Counted from the first letter of the stretch, positions 11,127 to 20,157 are shown. The stretch: DNA of 64,000 nucleotides from Akkermansia muciniphila (GCA_945898185.1 CAMDHP010000003.1:1-64000), one strand, 5' to 3'. Program-made: numbers and translations. The notes: generated by a model not told the origin, from the sequence alone.

Positions 11127-11665
11127 GGGTCAATTCTGACCAGAGCTTCCAAGTTGGCGGCGATGTCCAGACACCAGATGCCGGAGCAGGTGCTCCTAGG
11201 TAAATGGCAATACGAGCGCGCAGAATGCGTTCCTGACTTGAGGCTCCGTTGGGCCAGCGAGCGCCTGCGTCTCGCCGAAGGCCCTCCCGAGCAGAGCGTT
11301 GATCGAAACGCTCAACGCGGCACCCTGCACGGTGGCTCCCCCGAACCTCAGAAACCTAGCTCTGCTCAACCTAAAAACGGCATTGGAAATCGCGGATTAC
11401 GCGGACGGACGCGGATACCAGAGGATTGCCAAATATCGATGCATCACCCCCCAAGGTGAGTTCCTTCGGTTCGTGGTATTTTCTGTATCCGGTTTTATCC
11501 GCTCGATCCGCGTAATCCGCGGTCGGTTTGAACTGCCGAATCTAGGCTCAAGCATCCAAAAGGGATTTAGAATTATGCCTGCCCCATGGAAACAGCGAAG
11601 AAACCGAACACTCGGGCTTAAATGTTTCTGCCTCGAAGATTCGAGTCTTTTGGCGTCCACCCATT
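11127..11665. other. Intergenic region with interspersed-repeat material
   Basis: About 540 bases lie between convergent genes (xth and a SpoU methyltransferase). The track ORF at 11299-11745 overlaps the methyltransferase and contains a repeat-like stretch (IRSIRVIRG) rather than a domain. A 14-bp inverted repeat with arms about 100 bases apart is listed separately. I see no gene. Confidence 0.55.
11392..11520. repeat. Inverted repeat, 14-bp perfect arms
   Basis: The left arm gcggattacgcgga (11392-11405) is the exact reverse complement of tccgcgtaatccgc (11507-11520). The arms enclose about 100 bases. The 'ccgcgtaatccgcgg' wording looks like an interspersed intergenic repeat. A weakly similar phrase (tatccgcattcatccgcgcg) occurs near 32851. 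Confidence 0.65.
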
Positions 11666-12433
11666 TTAGCGCGAGGAAGCCACGGGTTTTGCGCCGTGAG
11701 AAAGCAACGCGTGCAGCAAAACGGCGGCGGCGACGGACACGTTGAGTGATTCGACTTTGCCGCTGCCGGCGAGGGTGACGAGGCCAGTGCAGGCCTTGGC
11801 GACATCGGGTGCCATGCCGTGCTCCTCGTTGCCCATCACGAGCGCAAAGGGCCGCGCCGAGCCAAAGCGCGCAACCGGCGCACCACCGCGTGTTGCGGCG
11901 CCAAGCACGTCGTAGCCGGCGGCGCCGAGAGCGTGGAGGAAGGACGGCAGGTCCGTCACCCGCCAGATTGTGAGGTGTTCCAGTCCGCCTTCGGCCACGC
12001 GGTGGGCGGCCTCGCCAGGCAAGGCGGCGGACGGGTGAACGGGTATCACGATATCGGATACACCAAAGTAGGCGGCGGATCGAGCGATGGCGCCGAGGTT
12101 GTGGGCGTTGCCAATGCGGTCGAGCACAACTAGCGGAGCACGGGCCGCGGCCCACCCGGCGATGATCTTAGGCGTGGGCCCGGCGAGCGAGACCGCGGCG
12201 ACGACGCCGACCACGCCGCCGTGGTGCAGGGTGCCGGCGATCTTTTCGAGCTCGGCGGGCGGGACGCAGCGGTAAACTTTTTTTGCGGCCGCGAGTGCTT
12301 TGCACATCGCGCCGAGTTTGCGGCTGTTCGGGACGTCAAAGAAGAGGCGCTTAAAGGAGCCGGGCTCACGGGCAAAGCGCGCCTGCACGGCGGCAAGGCC
12401 ACAAAGGATCAATTCGTGAGCGGAAGCAGACAT
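11666..12433 (-). CDS. TrmH/SpoU-family RNA 2'-O-methyltransferase
   Basis: This 255-residue SPOUT enzyme uses SAM to methylate a ribose in tRNA or rRNA. An N-terminal substrate-binding-like domain (to about residue 90) precedes the knot domain. SpoU motifs are visible: LDRIGNAHNLGAIARSAAYF (motif 1), FALVMGNEEHGM (motif 2) and ESLNVSVAAAVLLHAL (motif 3). The target RNA cannot be assigned; RlmB-like G2251 methylation or a tRNA site are both possible. A 27-bp palindrome lies about 34 bp upstream of its start codon and may regulate it. Confidence 0.88.
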   Translation of the reverse strand: MSASAHELILCGLAAVQARFAREPGSFKRLFFDVPNSRKLGAMCKALAAAKKVYRCVPPAELEKIAGTLHHGGVVGVVAAVSLAGPTPKIIAGWAAARAPLVVLDRIGNAHNLGAIARSAAYFGVSDIVIPVHPSAALPGEAAHRVAEGGLEHLTIWRVTDLPSFLHALGAAGYDVLGAATRGGAPVARFGSARPFALVMGNEEHGMAPDVAKACTGLVTLAGSGKVESLNVSVAAAVLLHALLSHGAKPVASSR

Positions 12434-12466
12434 AGGGCAATAATGAGGGACAAAAAAGCAAAGGCA

Positions 12467-12493
12467 ACGTTGTCAATCAATGATTGACAACGT
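12467..12493. promoter_or_regulatory. 27-bp perfect palindrome upstream of SpoU gene
   Basis: The sequence acgttgtcaatca-a-tgattgacaacgt has perfect 13-bp arms around one base. It lies 34 bases upstream of the start codon of the minus-strand methyltransferase gene and about 165 bases past the rlmM stop. This position suits an operator for a dimeric regulator. A hairpin ending the rlmM transcript is the alternative, but no T-tract is seen. The regulator is not identifiable here. Confidence 0.5.
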
Positions 12494-12658
12494 GGATTGG
12501 AGGACGCAGAGGAGAGGGGCTAAGTTCTGAGGTTTGAAGTCTGGCTCTAAGGGCGGAGGGCGGAGAGTTAAAGAGTTGAAGAATTAGACGGTCGAGGGTC
12601 AGAGGATTGAGGAACAAGGAATCAGCGTGCCGTGCGGACGCCAGAAGCGGGCGCGCGC

Positions 12659-13660
12659 TCATTCGGAAAGTTCGCCAACAAGGGTGAATTCCTCGCGGTC
12701 GTGGTAAAGATGGCGCACGCGGGTGTCGGGAGCGAGGCGGCTGAAAACGGAGTCGGGCGCGCGCACCTCACGGAGGAGGGCGAGGGCGTCCACGCGGCCG
12801 AATTTCAGAATGACGACGAAGCGACGGCACCAGCGTTGTTCGAGCCAGGGGACGACGAGGTTGCGCAAAACGTGGTGGGGGTCGTCCACGAGATCGCAAA
12901 ACATCCAGTCGGCGCGTTCGCCCGGCCCGGGACGGTAGCCGTAGGCGTCGGCGCGGCGGTGTTCGATAAGGGGGTTATCGAGAGCGCCGCCTTTGAGCGG
13001 ACCGTTGTCGAGGGCGATGACGCGGGCGCCGCGTTTGGCGGCGGAGTAGCTCCAGCCACCGGGGGCAGCCCCGAGGTCCACCACGAGCTCACCAGGCTCG
13101 GGCTCGCGACCGAGCACGGTGTAGGCTTCTTCGACCTTAAGGTAACTGCGCGAGGGGGCGAGGTCGTCGTCGGCCATGCGGCGTTGTCCACCGGAAATGA
13201 GATCGCGGGAGACGAAGGCCTTTCTAAAATCAACGAAATGAACGAAGAGCCCGTGCGAGGCACCGAGGCCGCGCGGGATCTCGGTGACGGCGAGACGGGC
13301 GACGCGGCCGAGGCGTTTTTTCAAAAGTTCGCCAAACGCGGTGGCGACGGCGTCGGCGCGGCGGCCGAGGCCGTCGAGCCCGGCAGCGGTGGTGAAGACG
13401 CAGGGCCAAGGCGTCTCGAACCGCTCCTCGCGAGCGGAAGCGAGGAAGTGTTCGAGCAGGTGGGCAGCGAGGGCGTTGACCGATTCGCCGGTGATCTCGG
13501 CCGGAGCGAGATGGATGGCGTAGGCAAAGCAGAGGTCTGGCGGCGCGGGCGCGACGGCGGTGGCTGCCCAGCCGCCGCCTTGGGCGGTCACACTAAGGCC
13601 GGCGGCGCGGAGTTCGCCCGCAAGTAAATCTTCGAATCCAGGCTGGCCGCGAAAAAGCAT
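12659..13660 (-). CDS. rlmM: 23S rRNA C2498 2'-O-methyltransferase RlmM-like
   Basis: RlmM methylates the 2'-O of C2498 in 23S rRNA in E. coli. The 333-residue protein has an N-terminal THUMP-like region ([17 protein letters not shown] onward) and a C-terminal RrmJ-type methyltransferase. Visible motifs are SRSYLKVEEA (catalytic Lys), VVDLGAAPGGWSYSAAKRGA (SAM site), ADWMFCDLVDDP and VILKFGR (second catalytic Lys). I chose the ATG at 13660. The track start (13753) would overlap the TerC gene, and 13660 leaves a 29-bp gap typical of an operon. The family is best known from gammaproteobacteria. Confidence 0.85.
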   Translation of the reverse strand: MLFRGQPGFEDLLAGELRAAGLSVTAQGGGWAATAVAPAPPDLCFAYAIHLAPAEITGESVNALAAHLLEHFLASAREERFETPWPCVFTTAAGLDGLGRRADAVATAFGELLKKRLGRVARLAVTEIPRGLGASHGLFVHFVDFRKAFVSRDLISGGQRRMADDDLAPSRSYLKVEEAYTVLGREPEPGELVVDLGAAPGGWSYSAAKRGARVIALDNGPLKGGALDNPLIEHRRADAYGYRPGPGERADWMFCDLVDDPHHVLRNLVVPWLEQRWCRRFVVILKFGRVDALALLREVRAPDSVFSRLAPDTRVRHLYHDREEFTLVGELSE

Positions 13661-13689
13661 GGCGAGGTGGCAAAGAGGCGCTGCGCCTC

Positions 13690-14562
13690 TCAGGAAATCG
13701 GGCCGGAAGAGGGCGAGGGCCGCAAAGCCCGCCAAAGAGCTTTGCAGGGCCACGCGATGGCGTGGAGCAGGCCACCCACGATGGCGGCGATGGCCAGCAT
13801 CGGAAGACGAAACGCTCGGAGCGCGGGGCCGATGGCACGCTGGAGACCGGGGCGGGTCGAGTAAAACAGGGCGGCGGCGGTGATGATCACGATGCCGATG
13901 AATTTCTGAAACGCGTTAATGTGGATCGGATGGCCGTAGTGGATCGACACGATCTCGACCACAAGGATGGCGCCGACGTAGCCAATGAGTAAAAAGGCGA
14001 CGTGTTCGAGGATGGGGTATTTTTCGAGAAGTTTTAAACACGCGCCCGCGACAAAACGAAGAGCGAGGATGCCGATGAAAACGCCCAGGCACACGATCCA
14101 TAATTTCGGGCTCATCGCGACGGCGGCGACGACGTTGTCCACACTCAGACTGAGATCCATGAGCTCGATAGCGGCCACGGTGGCCCAAAAGCCTCGCGAG
14201 GCGGCGTTGGCCGGCGCGGCATCATGTTTCTCTTCGGCGGCGGTGTTGGTGAAGTGCGCGCACATCAGGTAAACGAGATAGGCGGCGCCCATGATTTTGA
14301 GCCACGGATTCGCAATGATGTAGGCCGCGCCGAGCATCGCGAGGCCTCGAAAAGCGTATGCGCCGATGATACCCCAGCGCAGGGCCTTGCGCTTCTGAGC
14401 CTCGGGCAGGTGATTCGCCATCGCAGCGATAGCGAGAGCGTTATCCACACTGAGCAGACCCTCGATGATAATTAGGGAGATTATGATTGGAATCGCCTCG
14501 ATCCATTCGGCAGCGGAAGGAAGGGCGAAGGCAAGGGGCGGGAGGAGAAGCAGGCTAAGCAT
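13690..14562 (-). CDS. TerC/YkoY-family integral membrane protein
   Basis: This 290-residue inner-membrane protein has seven to nine hydrophobic helices. The family's two acidic intramembrane motifs are clear: LLSVDNALAIAAMANHLP near residue 37 and ELMDLSLSVDNVVAAVAM near residue 133. TerC proteins were first linked to tellurium resistance; recent work associates YkoY/MeeF-type members with manganese export. No ter genes are nearby, so a metal-export role is the better guess. Just upstream of rlmM (29 bp) and divergent from the YHYH gene. Confidence 0.85.
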   Translation of the reverse strand: MLSLLLLPPLAFALPSAAEWIEAIPIIISLIIIEGLLSVDNALAIAAMANHLPEAQKRKALRWGIIGAYAFRGLAMLGAAYIIANPWLKIMGAAYLVYLMCAHFTNTAAEEKHDAAPANAASRGFWATVAAIELMDLSLSVDNVVAAVAMSPKLWIVCLGVFIGILALRFVAGACLKLLEKYPILEHVAFLLIGYVGAILVVEIVSIHYGHPIHINAFQKFIGIVIITAAALFYSTRPGLQRAIGPALRAFRLPMLAIAAIVGGLLHAIAWPCKALWRALRPSPSSGPIS

Positions 14563-14722
14563 AAGAGGTCATGATTCGGAGGAGCGACCGCGCCGGTGGC
14601 AACCCTGCAAAGATTTGCCGTGGGAAAGCCGGCTGTTTATTTTTATAAAAAATCAGTCGCACCCACATGAATGTTCAACGAACGGTTGATAGGATTATCC
14701 CGCCCGATCGCAACCCGCTCTC

Positions 14723-16246
14723 GTGAACTCCCCCAGCCTAAACACCCCCTCTCTGGCCACCGCGGCGCTCGCCGCGCTTGCCCTTATCGCCCCAGTGGTC
14801 CGCGCCGATCCGCTGCTAAGCTCGTGGCTCACCACGAACTCCACCAAATACGCCCGTATTTACACCAGCACGGCCAACCGTACCGCCGGCATCTCCACTA
14901 CCACTTGGACCGGCCAGATTTCGCCGACCTACGCTGGCATTCACGAAATCAACTACTCCGCCACTTGGGTTTACCTTAAAAACACCGGCCTTGGCGGCTA
15001 CGTCATGGGGCCTTGGAACAACCCCAACCTTCCCAAAAATCAAGGCACCGCCACCAAGGTTTTCCGCTTTCCGCGCACGCCCGTGATTCCCAACACCAAG
15101 ACCCTTACCGGCGTGGGTGTAATCGGGGTCCTTGTGGACGGCGTCTCCATCTACAATACTTCCGACGGTTTCTCCTACTCCACGGCAAACGGAAAGGACG
15201 CCACGCCCAACGGCGGCATCGGCCCGGGCGACCGCATCTGGAACCGCGACGCCTGGCCTAACGAATTCGTGTCCTTCGACTACGCCCTCAACCACGCCCA
15301 GCCGAGCGGCGACTACCACTCCCACGCCAACCCCATCGCGGTCCGCTACCAACTGGGCGACAACGTCAACTACAACCCCTCCACCAAGGTCTACTCCGAA
15401 AACACCGCCACCACCACCTTCACCCACTCCCCTATTATCGGCTGGATGAGCGACGGCCTTCCCTACTACGGCCCCTACGGCTACTCCAGTCCACTCGACG
15501 CCACTAGCGCGGTGCGCCGCATGGTCTCCGGCTACGTCCTCCGCGACGGCTCCTACGGCACCACCAATCTCAGCTCCACCGGGCGCACCACTCTGCCCGC
15601 CTGGGCCCTTGCGGCGCAAAATCGCGCCCAGCTTAATTCGTCCACCCAGTATGGCCCCGCCGTCAATACCGCCTACGCGCTCGGTCATTTCTCGGAGGAC
15701 TACGATTACCTCGGAGATCTCGGCTTCACGCCAGGCGCCACCAGCACCGTAGGCGCCTACACCACCCTTTTCGACCTCAACGAATACAACGTGCGCTTTT
15801 GCGTCACCCCAGAGTTTCCGAGCGGTACTTGGGCCTACTTCGCCACCATCACTTCCACCGGCGCCCCTTGGTATCCCTACAACGCCGGACGTTGGTATTA
15901 CGGCGCCAAGACCGCCGCCGCCAGCACCACAACGGTCATGGCCGCCGATACCCCGCTCACCCAATACTATAGGGGCTCCGCCTCCACCGCCGAGACGTGG
16001 ACCGCCGCGCCCGTCACCCCCTCCGGCACCAACGTCACCATTACCTGGAATGCCGTCGAGGGCGGCACCTATCAGGTCAGCGCCACCAGCGATCTCACGA
16101 ATTGGACAACGCTCACGCCGACCGTCACTGCCACCGGCGGCAACACCGCGACTTTTACCGAAATCGGCGCCACCGCGACCGAGTTCAAACGCTTCTACAA
16201 GATAACGCGCACCGGCCTCGCGACCTACGACGCGGTCGGCTACTGA
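14723..16246 (+). CDS. Exported YHYH-domain protein
   Basis: This 507-residue exported protein starts at a GTG (14723). The signal peptide region is LATAALAALALIAPVVRA. The YHYH domain (Pfam YHYH family) is recognised by GDYHSHANP, a variant of the naming motif, and SPIIGWMSDGLPYYGPYGYS. The final ~80 residues (VTITWNAVEGGTYQVSATSDLTNW... to FKRFYKITRTG) form a C-terminal beta domain common in verrucomicrobial exoproteins. YHYH proteins are probably metal-binding extracellular proteins, but no activity is established. Only 21 bp separate it from the MbnP-MbnH-like gene, so the two are probably one operon. Confidence 0.85.
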   Translation: MNSPSLNTPSLATAALAALALIAPVVRADPLLSSWLTTNSTKYARIYTSTANRTAGISTTTWTGQISPTYAGIHEINYSATWVYLKNTGLGGYVMGPWNNPNLPKNQGTATKVFRFPRTPVIPNTKTLTGVGVIGVLVDGVSIYNTSDGFSYSTANGKDATPNGGIGPGDRIWNRDAWPNEFVSFDYALNHAQPSGDYHSHANPIAVRYQLGDNVNYNPSTKVYSENTATTTFTHSPIIGWMSDGLPYYGPYGYSSPLDATSAVRRMVSGYVLRDGSYGTTNLSSTGRTTLPAWALAAQNRAQLNSSTQYGPAVNTAYALGHFSEDYDYLGDLGFTPGATSTVGAYTTLFDLNEYNVRFCVTPEFPSGTWAYFATITSTGAPWYPYNAGRWYYGAKTAAASTTTVMAADTPLTQYYRGSASTAETWTAAPVTPSGTNVTITWNAVEGGTYQVSATSDLTNWTTLTPTVTATGGNTATFTEIGATATEFKRFYKITRTGLATYDAVGY

Positions 16247-16267
16247 TACGGTCTGACTCGTCGCCTC

Positions 16268-18121
16268 ATGCTCCCTTTCGCGAGCTTTCCTTCCCTGTGC
16301 CGCCGCTTAGCCCCGGCACTTCTCTTCCTCCTTGCGGGATCCTTGGCCGCGCTCACGGCCTCCCGCGCCTCCGCCACCACCCTCGAACTCACCATCCGCC
16401 CCGTTTTTAACGGAGCGCCCCTCCTGCTCGATTCCCTGCGCTACCAAAACGCGGCTGGCGAGACGCTCTCCGTCACCCGCCTCAGCTACCTCCTCAGCGG
16501 CTTCTCCCTCGAACGCGAAGACGGCACTTGGATCGATCTGCAGGCCCTCTACGCCTGGCTCGATGCCGCGAAACACCGCGACTCCGTTCTGCTCGATGCC
16601 ATCCCCGCCGGACGCTACCGCGCCTTGCGTTTCCACCTCGGCCCAGACCCCGAAGCTAACGTCGCAGACCCTTCGCGCTTCCCCGCCGATCACGCTATGA
16701 ACCCCAATCTCAACGGCCTCCACTGGAGCTGGCAGGGCGGATACATCTTCCTCGCGCTCGAAGGCCTTTACCGCGCGCCCATGCCCTCCCTCAGCGGCCC
16801 GTTCGCTCCCGCATCCCCGGTCGCCGCCGCGCCCGCCCTCAGCGGCTACGCCTACCACCTTGCGCGCGATCCTCAGCGCGCCCGCGTCACCCTTACCGCG
16901 CCGCTCGACCTTACCCACGACGCCGGCGTGGCCCTAAACTTCGATCTCGGCGCACTGCTCAACGCACCACGCCCCCTCTCTTTCGCCCGCGACGGCTCCG
17001 CCACGCACTCGCGCGTCGGCGACCCGGTGGCGGCAGCCCTCGTCGCCAACCTGCGCAGTGCCTTTCGCGTCTCGGGCGTATTCTCTACTGCACCCGCGAT
17101 CAGCCGCCCCTCGCCAGTAAAGCTCCTGTATCTGCCAAAACACTACACGCCCTACCCGTTCAAGATGGGCTCGACCTTTCCCATCCCCGATCTGCCACGC
17201 GACAACCCGCTCATCGAGGAGCGCGTCGCCCTCGGCAAAATCCTCTTCACCGAAACCGCCCTCTCCCGCGATGGCACGCTTTCCTGCGCCTCCTGCCACC
17301 AGCGCGACGCCGCGCTCTCCGATCCGCGCCGCGTAAGCATCGGCGTGGGCAACCTGCCCGGCACCCGCAATGCGATGCCGCTCTTCAATCTCGCTTGGAA
17401 AAACAACTTCTTCTGGGACGGACGCTCCCCTTCGCTCCGCGCGCAGGTCCTCGTTCCCATTGAAGACCACATCGAGATGGACGAGACCCTCGACCGCGTC
17501 GTCGTAAAACTCGCCGCCGCCTCCCTCGACCTCGCGCCCGACTACCCCGCTCTCTTCGACGCCGCCTTCGACTCGCCCGAGATCACCGCCGAGAAACTCT
17601 CCCTCGCGCTCGAACAGTTTCTTTTAACCCTCACCGCGTATGATTCGAAGTTCGACCGCGCCCTGCGCGGCCAAGCGAGCCTCACCGCCGATGAGCAGCG
17701 CGGTTTTGAGTTGTTCATGACCGAGAATGACGCCCGCACCGGCCAGCGCGGGGCGGACTGTTTTCACTGCCACGGCGGTCCGCTTTTCAGCGACCACCAG
17801 TTTCACAACAACGGCATCGCCCCCGACACCGCCGATACCGGACGCGAGCGGGTTACCGGCCTCGCCGCTGATCGCGGCAAGTTCTCCACCCCCAGCCTGC
17901 GCAACATCGCACGGAGCGCACCGTATATGCATGACGGACGTTTCACCACGCTTGAGGAAGTCGTCACCCACTACAGCAAGGGCGTCGTCCGCACGCCCAC
18001 CCTCGACCCTAACCTCGCCAAGCATCCCGACGGTGGCCTCCATCTGGACGAGGATGAGAAACGCGCGCTTGTCGCGTTTCTCCGCACGCTGACCGATGCG
18101 CCACCAGCTGCCGCGCGCTGA
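16268..18121 (+). CDS. MbnP-like domain fused to di-heme MbnH/MauG-type peroxidase
   Basis: This exported protein has 617 residues. After a signal peptide (to about residue 37), residues ~38-250 resemble MbnP: LELTIRPVFNGAPL, LDSLRYQNAAGETLSVTRLSYL and LHWSWQGGYIFLALEG with Trp at about 153 and 155. Residues ~290-610 are a bacterial di-heme cytochrome c peroxidase/MbnH-type domain with two heme sites, CASCH (about 340-344) and CFHCH (about 498-502), and YMHDGRFTTLEEVVTHYSKG. In methanotrophs MbnP and MbnH are separate partners, and MbnH oxidises an MbnP tryptophan to kynurenine, creating a copper site. Here both halves share one chain. The four-Cys motif named for one related TIGRFAM family is absent from the N-terminal half. 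Confidence 0.82.
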   Translation: MLPFASFPSLCRRLAPALLFLLAGSLAALTASRASATTLELTIRPVFNGAPLLLDSLRYQNAAGETLSVTRLSYLLSGFSLEREDGTWIDLQALYAWLDAAKHRDSVLLDAIPAGRYRALRFHLGPDPEANVADPSRFPADHAMNPNLNGLHWSWQGGYIFLALEGLYRAPMPSLSGPFAPASPVAAAPALSGYAYHLARDPQRARVTLTAPLDLTHDAGVALNFDLGALLNAPRPLSFARDGSATHSRVGDPVAAALVANLRSAFRVSGVFSTAPAISRPSPVKLLYLPKHYTPYPFKMGSTFPIPDLPRDNPLIEERVALGKILFTETALSRDGTLSCASCHQRDAALSDPRRVSIGVGNLPGTRNAMPLFNLAWKNNFFWDGRSPSLRAQVLVPIEDHIEMDETLDRVVVKLAAASLDLAPDYPALFDAAFDSPEITAEKLSLALEQFLLTLTAYDSKFDRALRGQASLTADEQRGFELFMTENDARTGQRGADCFHCHGGPLFSDHQFHNNGIAPDTADTGRERVTGLAADRGKFSTPSLRNIARSAPYMHDGRFTTLEEVVTHYSKGVVRTPTLDPNLAKHPDGGLHLDEDEKRALVAFLRTLTDAPPAAAR

Positions 18122-18157
18122 GCATAGTATCAGTCAGCCCGAGGCGATGAGGCTTAT

Positions 18158-19168
18158 CTAAGGTTTACGAAAGAGGTAATGGCTGACGAGCCACTCTTCG
18201 CCGTTTTTGTAGCCCCAGAGTTCGGCGCAGGACATGTAGAAAACACGCCAGTAGGCCCACCATTTCACCGCCTGATCGGGGCCGTAGGTGTCGCGGAAAA
18301 GCGGCATAATCTCGTCGCGGTGGGCGTCCATGTTTTGCAGCCAGTTTTCGGCGGTCTGCTGGTAATGGCGGCCGTTGACCTTCCAGTCGGAGACGAGGGT
18401 GAGGTCGGCTTGGAACTGCATGAACAAATCGTGGGCGGGCATCTGGCCACCGGTGAAAAAGTAGCGGCTCATCCAGTCGGTGGAATCGCGGGCGACGAAG
18501 TGGTAACTGAACGCGTGGTGGGTAAAAATGTGGGTGAAGAGCAGGCCGCCGGGCTTGAGCCAGCGGGCGATGTTTTTGAAGAGCAGCTGGTAGTTTTTGA
18601 GGTGCTCGAACATCTCGACTGAGACGACTCGGTCGAACTGGGCGGGGGCGATGTCGAAGGCGTTGATATCGCAGGTGATGATGCGGAGGTTGGTGAGGCC
18701 GCGTTTACGAGCCTCGGTGTCAATGTGCTCCTTCTGGGTGCGGGAGTTGGAAACGGCGGTGATCTGCGCGTTGGGAAAACGGGCGGCGTTGTAGAGGCAG
18801 AGGGAGCCCCAGCCGCAGCCGAGTTCGAGGATGTGCTGGCCATCGGCGAGCTGGGCGCGCTCAGCGTAAAGGGCGAGCATGAGCTCCTCGGCCTGGTCGA
18901 GGGTCTCCTTGCCGGTGGGATAGAGGCAGCCGGAGTATTTGAGGCGTTTGCCGAGGCAGTATTGGTAGAAAGGCGTGGCGACCTCGTAGTGCTGCTCGTT
19001 GGCGGCGGCGGTCTGCTCGGCGAGACCGCGGGTCTTGAGGTCGGCGACGTAGGCGGCGCGGTCGTAGCGGGGAGTCTCTTCGCGAATACGCTGGGCAAGC
19101 AGACGGCGGATGCCGATGCGCACGAGCCAGTCGGGGAGGAGGTTCTTTTCGAGAAGAGAGTCGATCAT
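18158..19168 (-). CDS. Cyclopropane-fatty-acyl-phospholipid synthase family methyltransferase
   Basis: This SAM-dependent enzyme has 336 residues and belongs to the CFA/mycolic-acid methyltransferase family. It shows the N-terminal pattern ANEQHYEVATPFYQYCLGKRLKYSGCLYP, SAM motif ILELGCGWGSL (about 113-123), SVEMFEHLKNY and the C-terminal WRVFYMSCAELWGYKNGEEW. CFA enzymes methylenate or methylate unsaturated acyl chains of membrane lipids. This one matches the shorter branch often found beside DUF1295 proteins, and a DUF1295 gene is indeed 63 bp upstream, suggesting one lipid-modifying unit. The exact product is unknown. Confidence 0.85.
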   Translation of the reverse strand: MIDSLLEKNLLPDWLVRIGIRRLLAQRIREETPRYDRAAYVADLKTRGLAEQTAAANEQHYEVATPFYQYCLGKRLKYSGCLYPTGKETLDQAEELMLALYAERAQLADGQHILELGCGWGSLCLYNAARFPNAQITAVSNSRTQKEHIDTEARKRGLTNLRIITCDINAFDIAPAQFDRVVSVEMFEHLKNYQLLFKNIARWLKPGGLLFTHIFTHHAFSYHFVARDSTDWMSRYFFTGGQMPAHDLFMQFQADLTLVSDWKVNGRHYQQTAENWLQNMDAHRDEIMPLFRDTYGPDQAVKWWAYWRVFYMSCAELWGYKNGEEWLVSHYLFRKP

Positions 19169-19231
19169 GACGGGGAAGTTTTAAACCGCGAACGGGGCGA
19201 AGAGACGCGAAGCGAGGAGAGGAAGAGGCGT

Positions 19232-20020
19232 TTAGATTTTTTTTGGAAACCAGGGGACGAAGGCGGAAACGCGGCGCTGGTAAGCGCGGTAGGCGTCGCC
19301 GCGGGAGCGGATGGATTGTTCTTCCGTCATGGGAATGCCGGTAACGAAGAGGAGCAGGTAGAGGATGGCAGCGGGGGCAATGAGGCCGAGCCAACCCCAG
19401 GCGGCGGGCAGGGCGAGGAGGGCGAAGCTTACCCAGGTGAGCCAGACGAAAAAGTAGTTCGGGTGGCGGCTCGCCGACCAGAGGCCGCGGTCGCAGACTT
19501 TGCTCTTGTTGGCGGGGTCTTTTTTGAAAGCGGCGAGCTGAGCGTCAGCGAGGGATTCGCCGAGGATGGAGACGGCGAACAGGCCGAGGGCGGCGTAATC
19601 GAGGGCGGTGAAAGCGGTCTCAGAGCGGCCGATGGCTAACAGAAACGGGGTGGAGAGGATGACGACTGAGACGGCCTGAAACTGATAAAACTTGGCCATC
19701 TCCCAACTGAAATTGGTGGCCCAGCGGGTGCGCATTTCTTTGTAACGGCCGTCTTCCTCGGGGTGATGGCCCATGACGCGGCGGCAAAGGTAGGTTCCAA
19801 GGCGGAGACTCCAGGCGGTTACCAGGGCGGCGACGAGCCAGCGGCGCGGAGCCCAGCCGGTAGCGAGCGCGACGTAAAGAAGGGCGACAAGCCCGAAGGC
19901 GTAGCTCCAAACAATGTCCACGATGCCGTAGTTATCGAGCCTGCGAGCCACGCTGAAAAACGCAGCGAACACGACGCAACAAACGGCAAGGGCAACGGTG
20001 GCGATAAGGAGCGGATGCAC
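19232..20020 (-). CDS. DUF1295 family integral membrane protein
   Basis: This 262-residue protein has six or more helices and belongs to the DUF1295/steroid 5-alpha-reductase C-terminal superfamily. It carries VDIVWSYAFGLVAL and the conserved late stretch KVCDRGLWSASRHPNYFFVWLTW. Such proteins are probable NAD(P)H-dependent membrane reductases or lipid methyltransferase relatives. The GTG at 20020 (VHPLLIATVALAVCC) is preferred, because the upstream 47 residues of the track ORF run through a palindrome and are not membrane-like. It is paired with the CFA-type methyltransferase downstream. Function is inferred to be lipid modification. Confidence 0.8.
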   Translation of the reverse strand: MHPLLIATVALAVCCVVFAAFFSVARRLDNYGIVDIVWSYAFGLVALLYVALATGWAPRRWLVAALVTAWSLRLGTYLCRRVMGHHPEEDGRYKEMRTRWATNFSWEMAKFYQFQAVSVVILSTPFLLAIGRSETAFTALDYAALGLFAVSILGESLADAQLAAFKKDPANKSKVCDRGLWSASRHPNYFFVWLTWVSFALLALPAAWGWLGLIAPAAILYLLLFVTGIPMTEEQSIRSRGDAYRAYQRRVSAFVPWFPKKI

Positions 20021-20157
20021 GCGACACGATGCGGGAGTGGCTGATTTTGTCCAAGCCGGGAAAGAGAATCCGCACCAACGGCGGACAGACGGAGCCAGGA
20101 CGCTCACCTCAGACAAGTCAGCTTCTTGGTTCCTTCCCGCCTTCAGAAACGTAAGGC

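Noticed and set aside
11299-11745. 148-residue plus-strand ORF after exonuclease III
   Set aside because: It overlaps the SpoU gene and its central part translates repeat DNA (FIRSIRVIRG).
12632-13627. 331-residue plus-strand ORF
   Set aside because: It lies opposite rlmM, which has full motifs. The ORF product is a low-complexity shadow (VGAAAEAVEPGSG style) typical of GC-rich antisense frames.
14816-15964. 382-residue minus-strand ORF
   Set aside because: Antisense to the YHYH gene; Gly/Val-rich and without domains.
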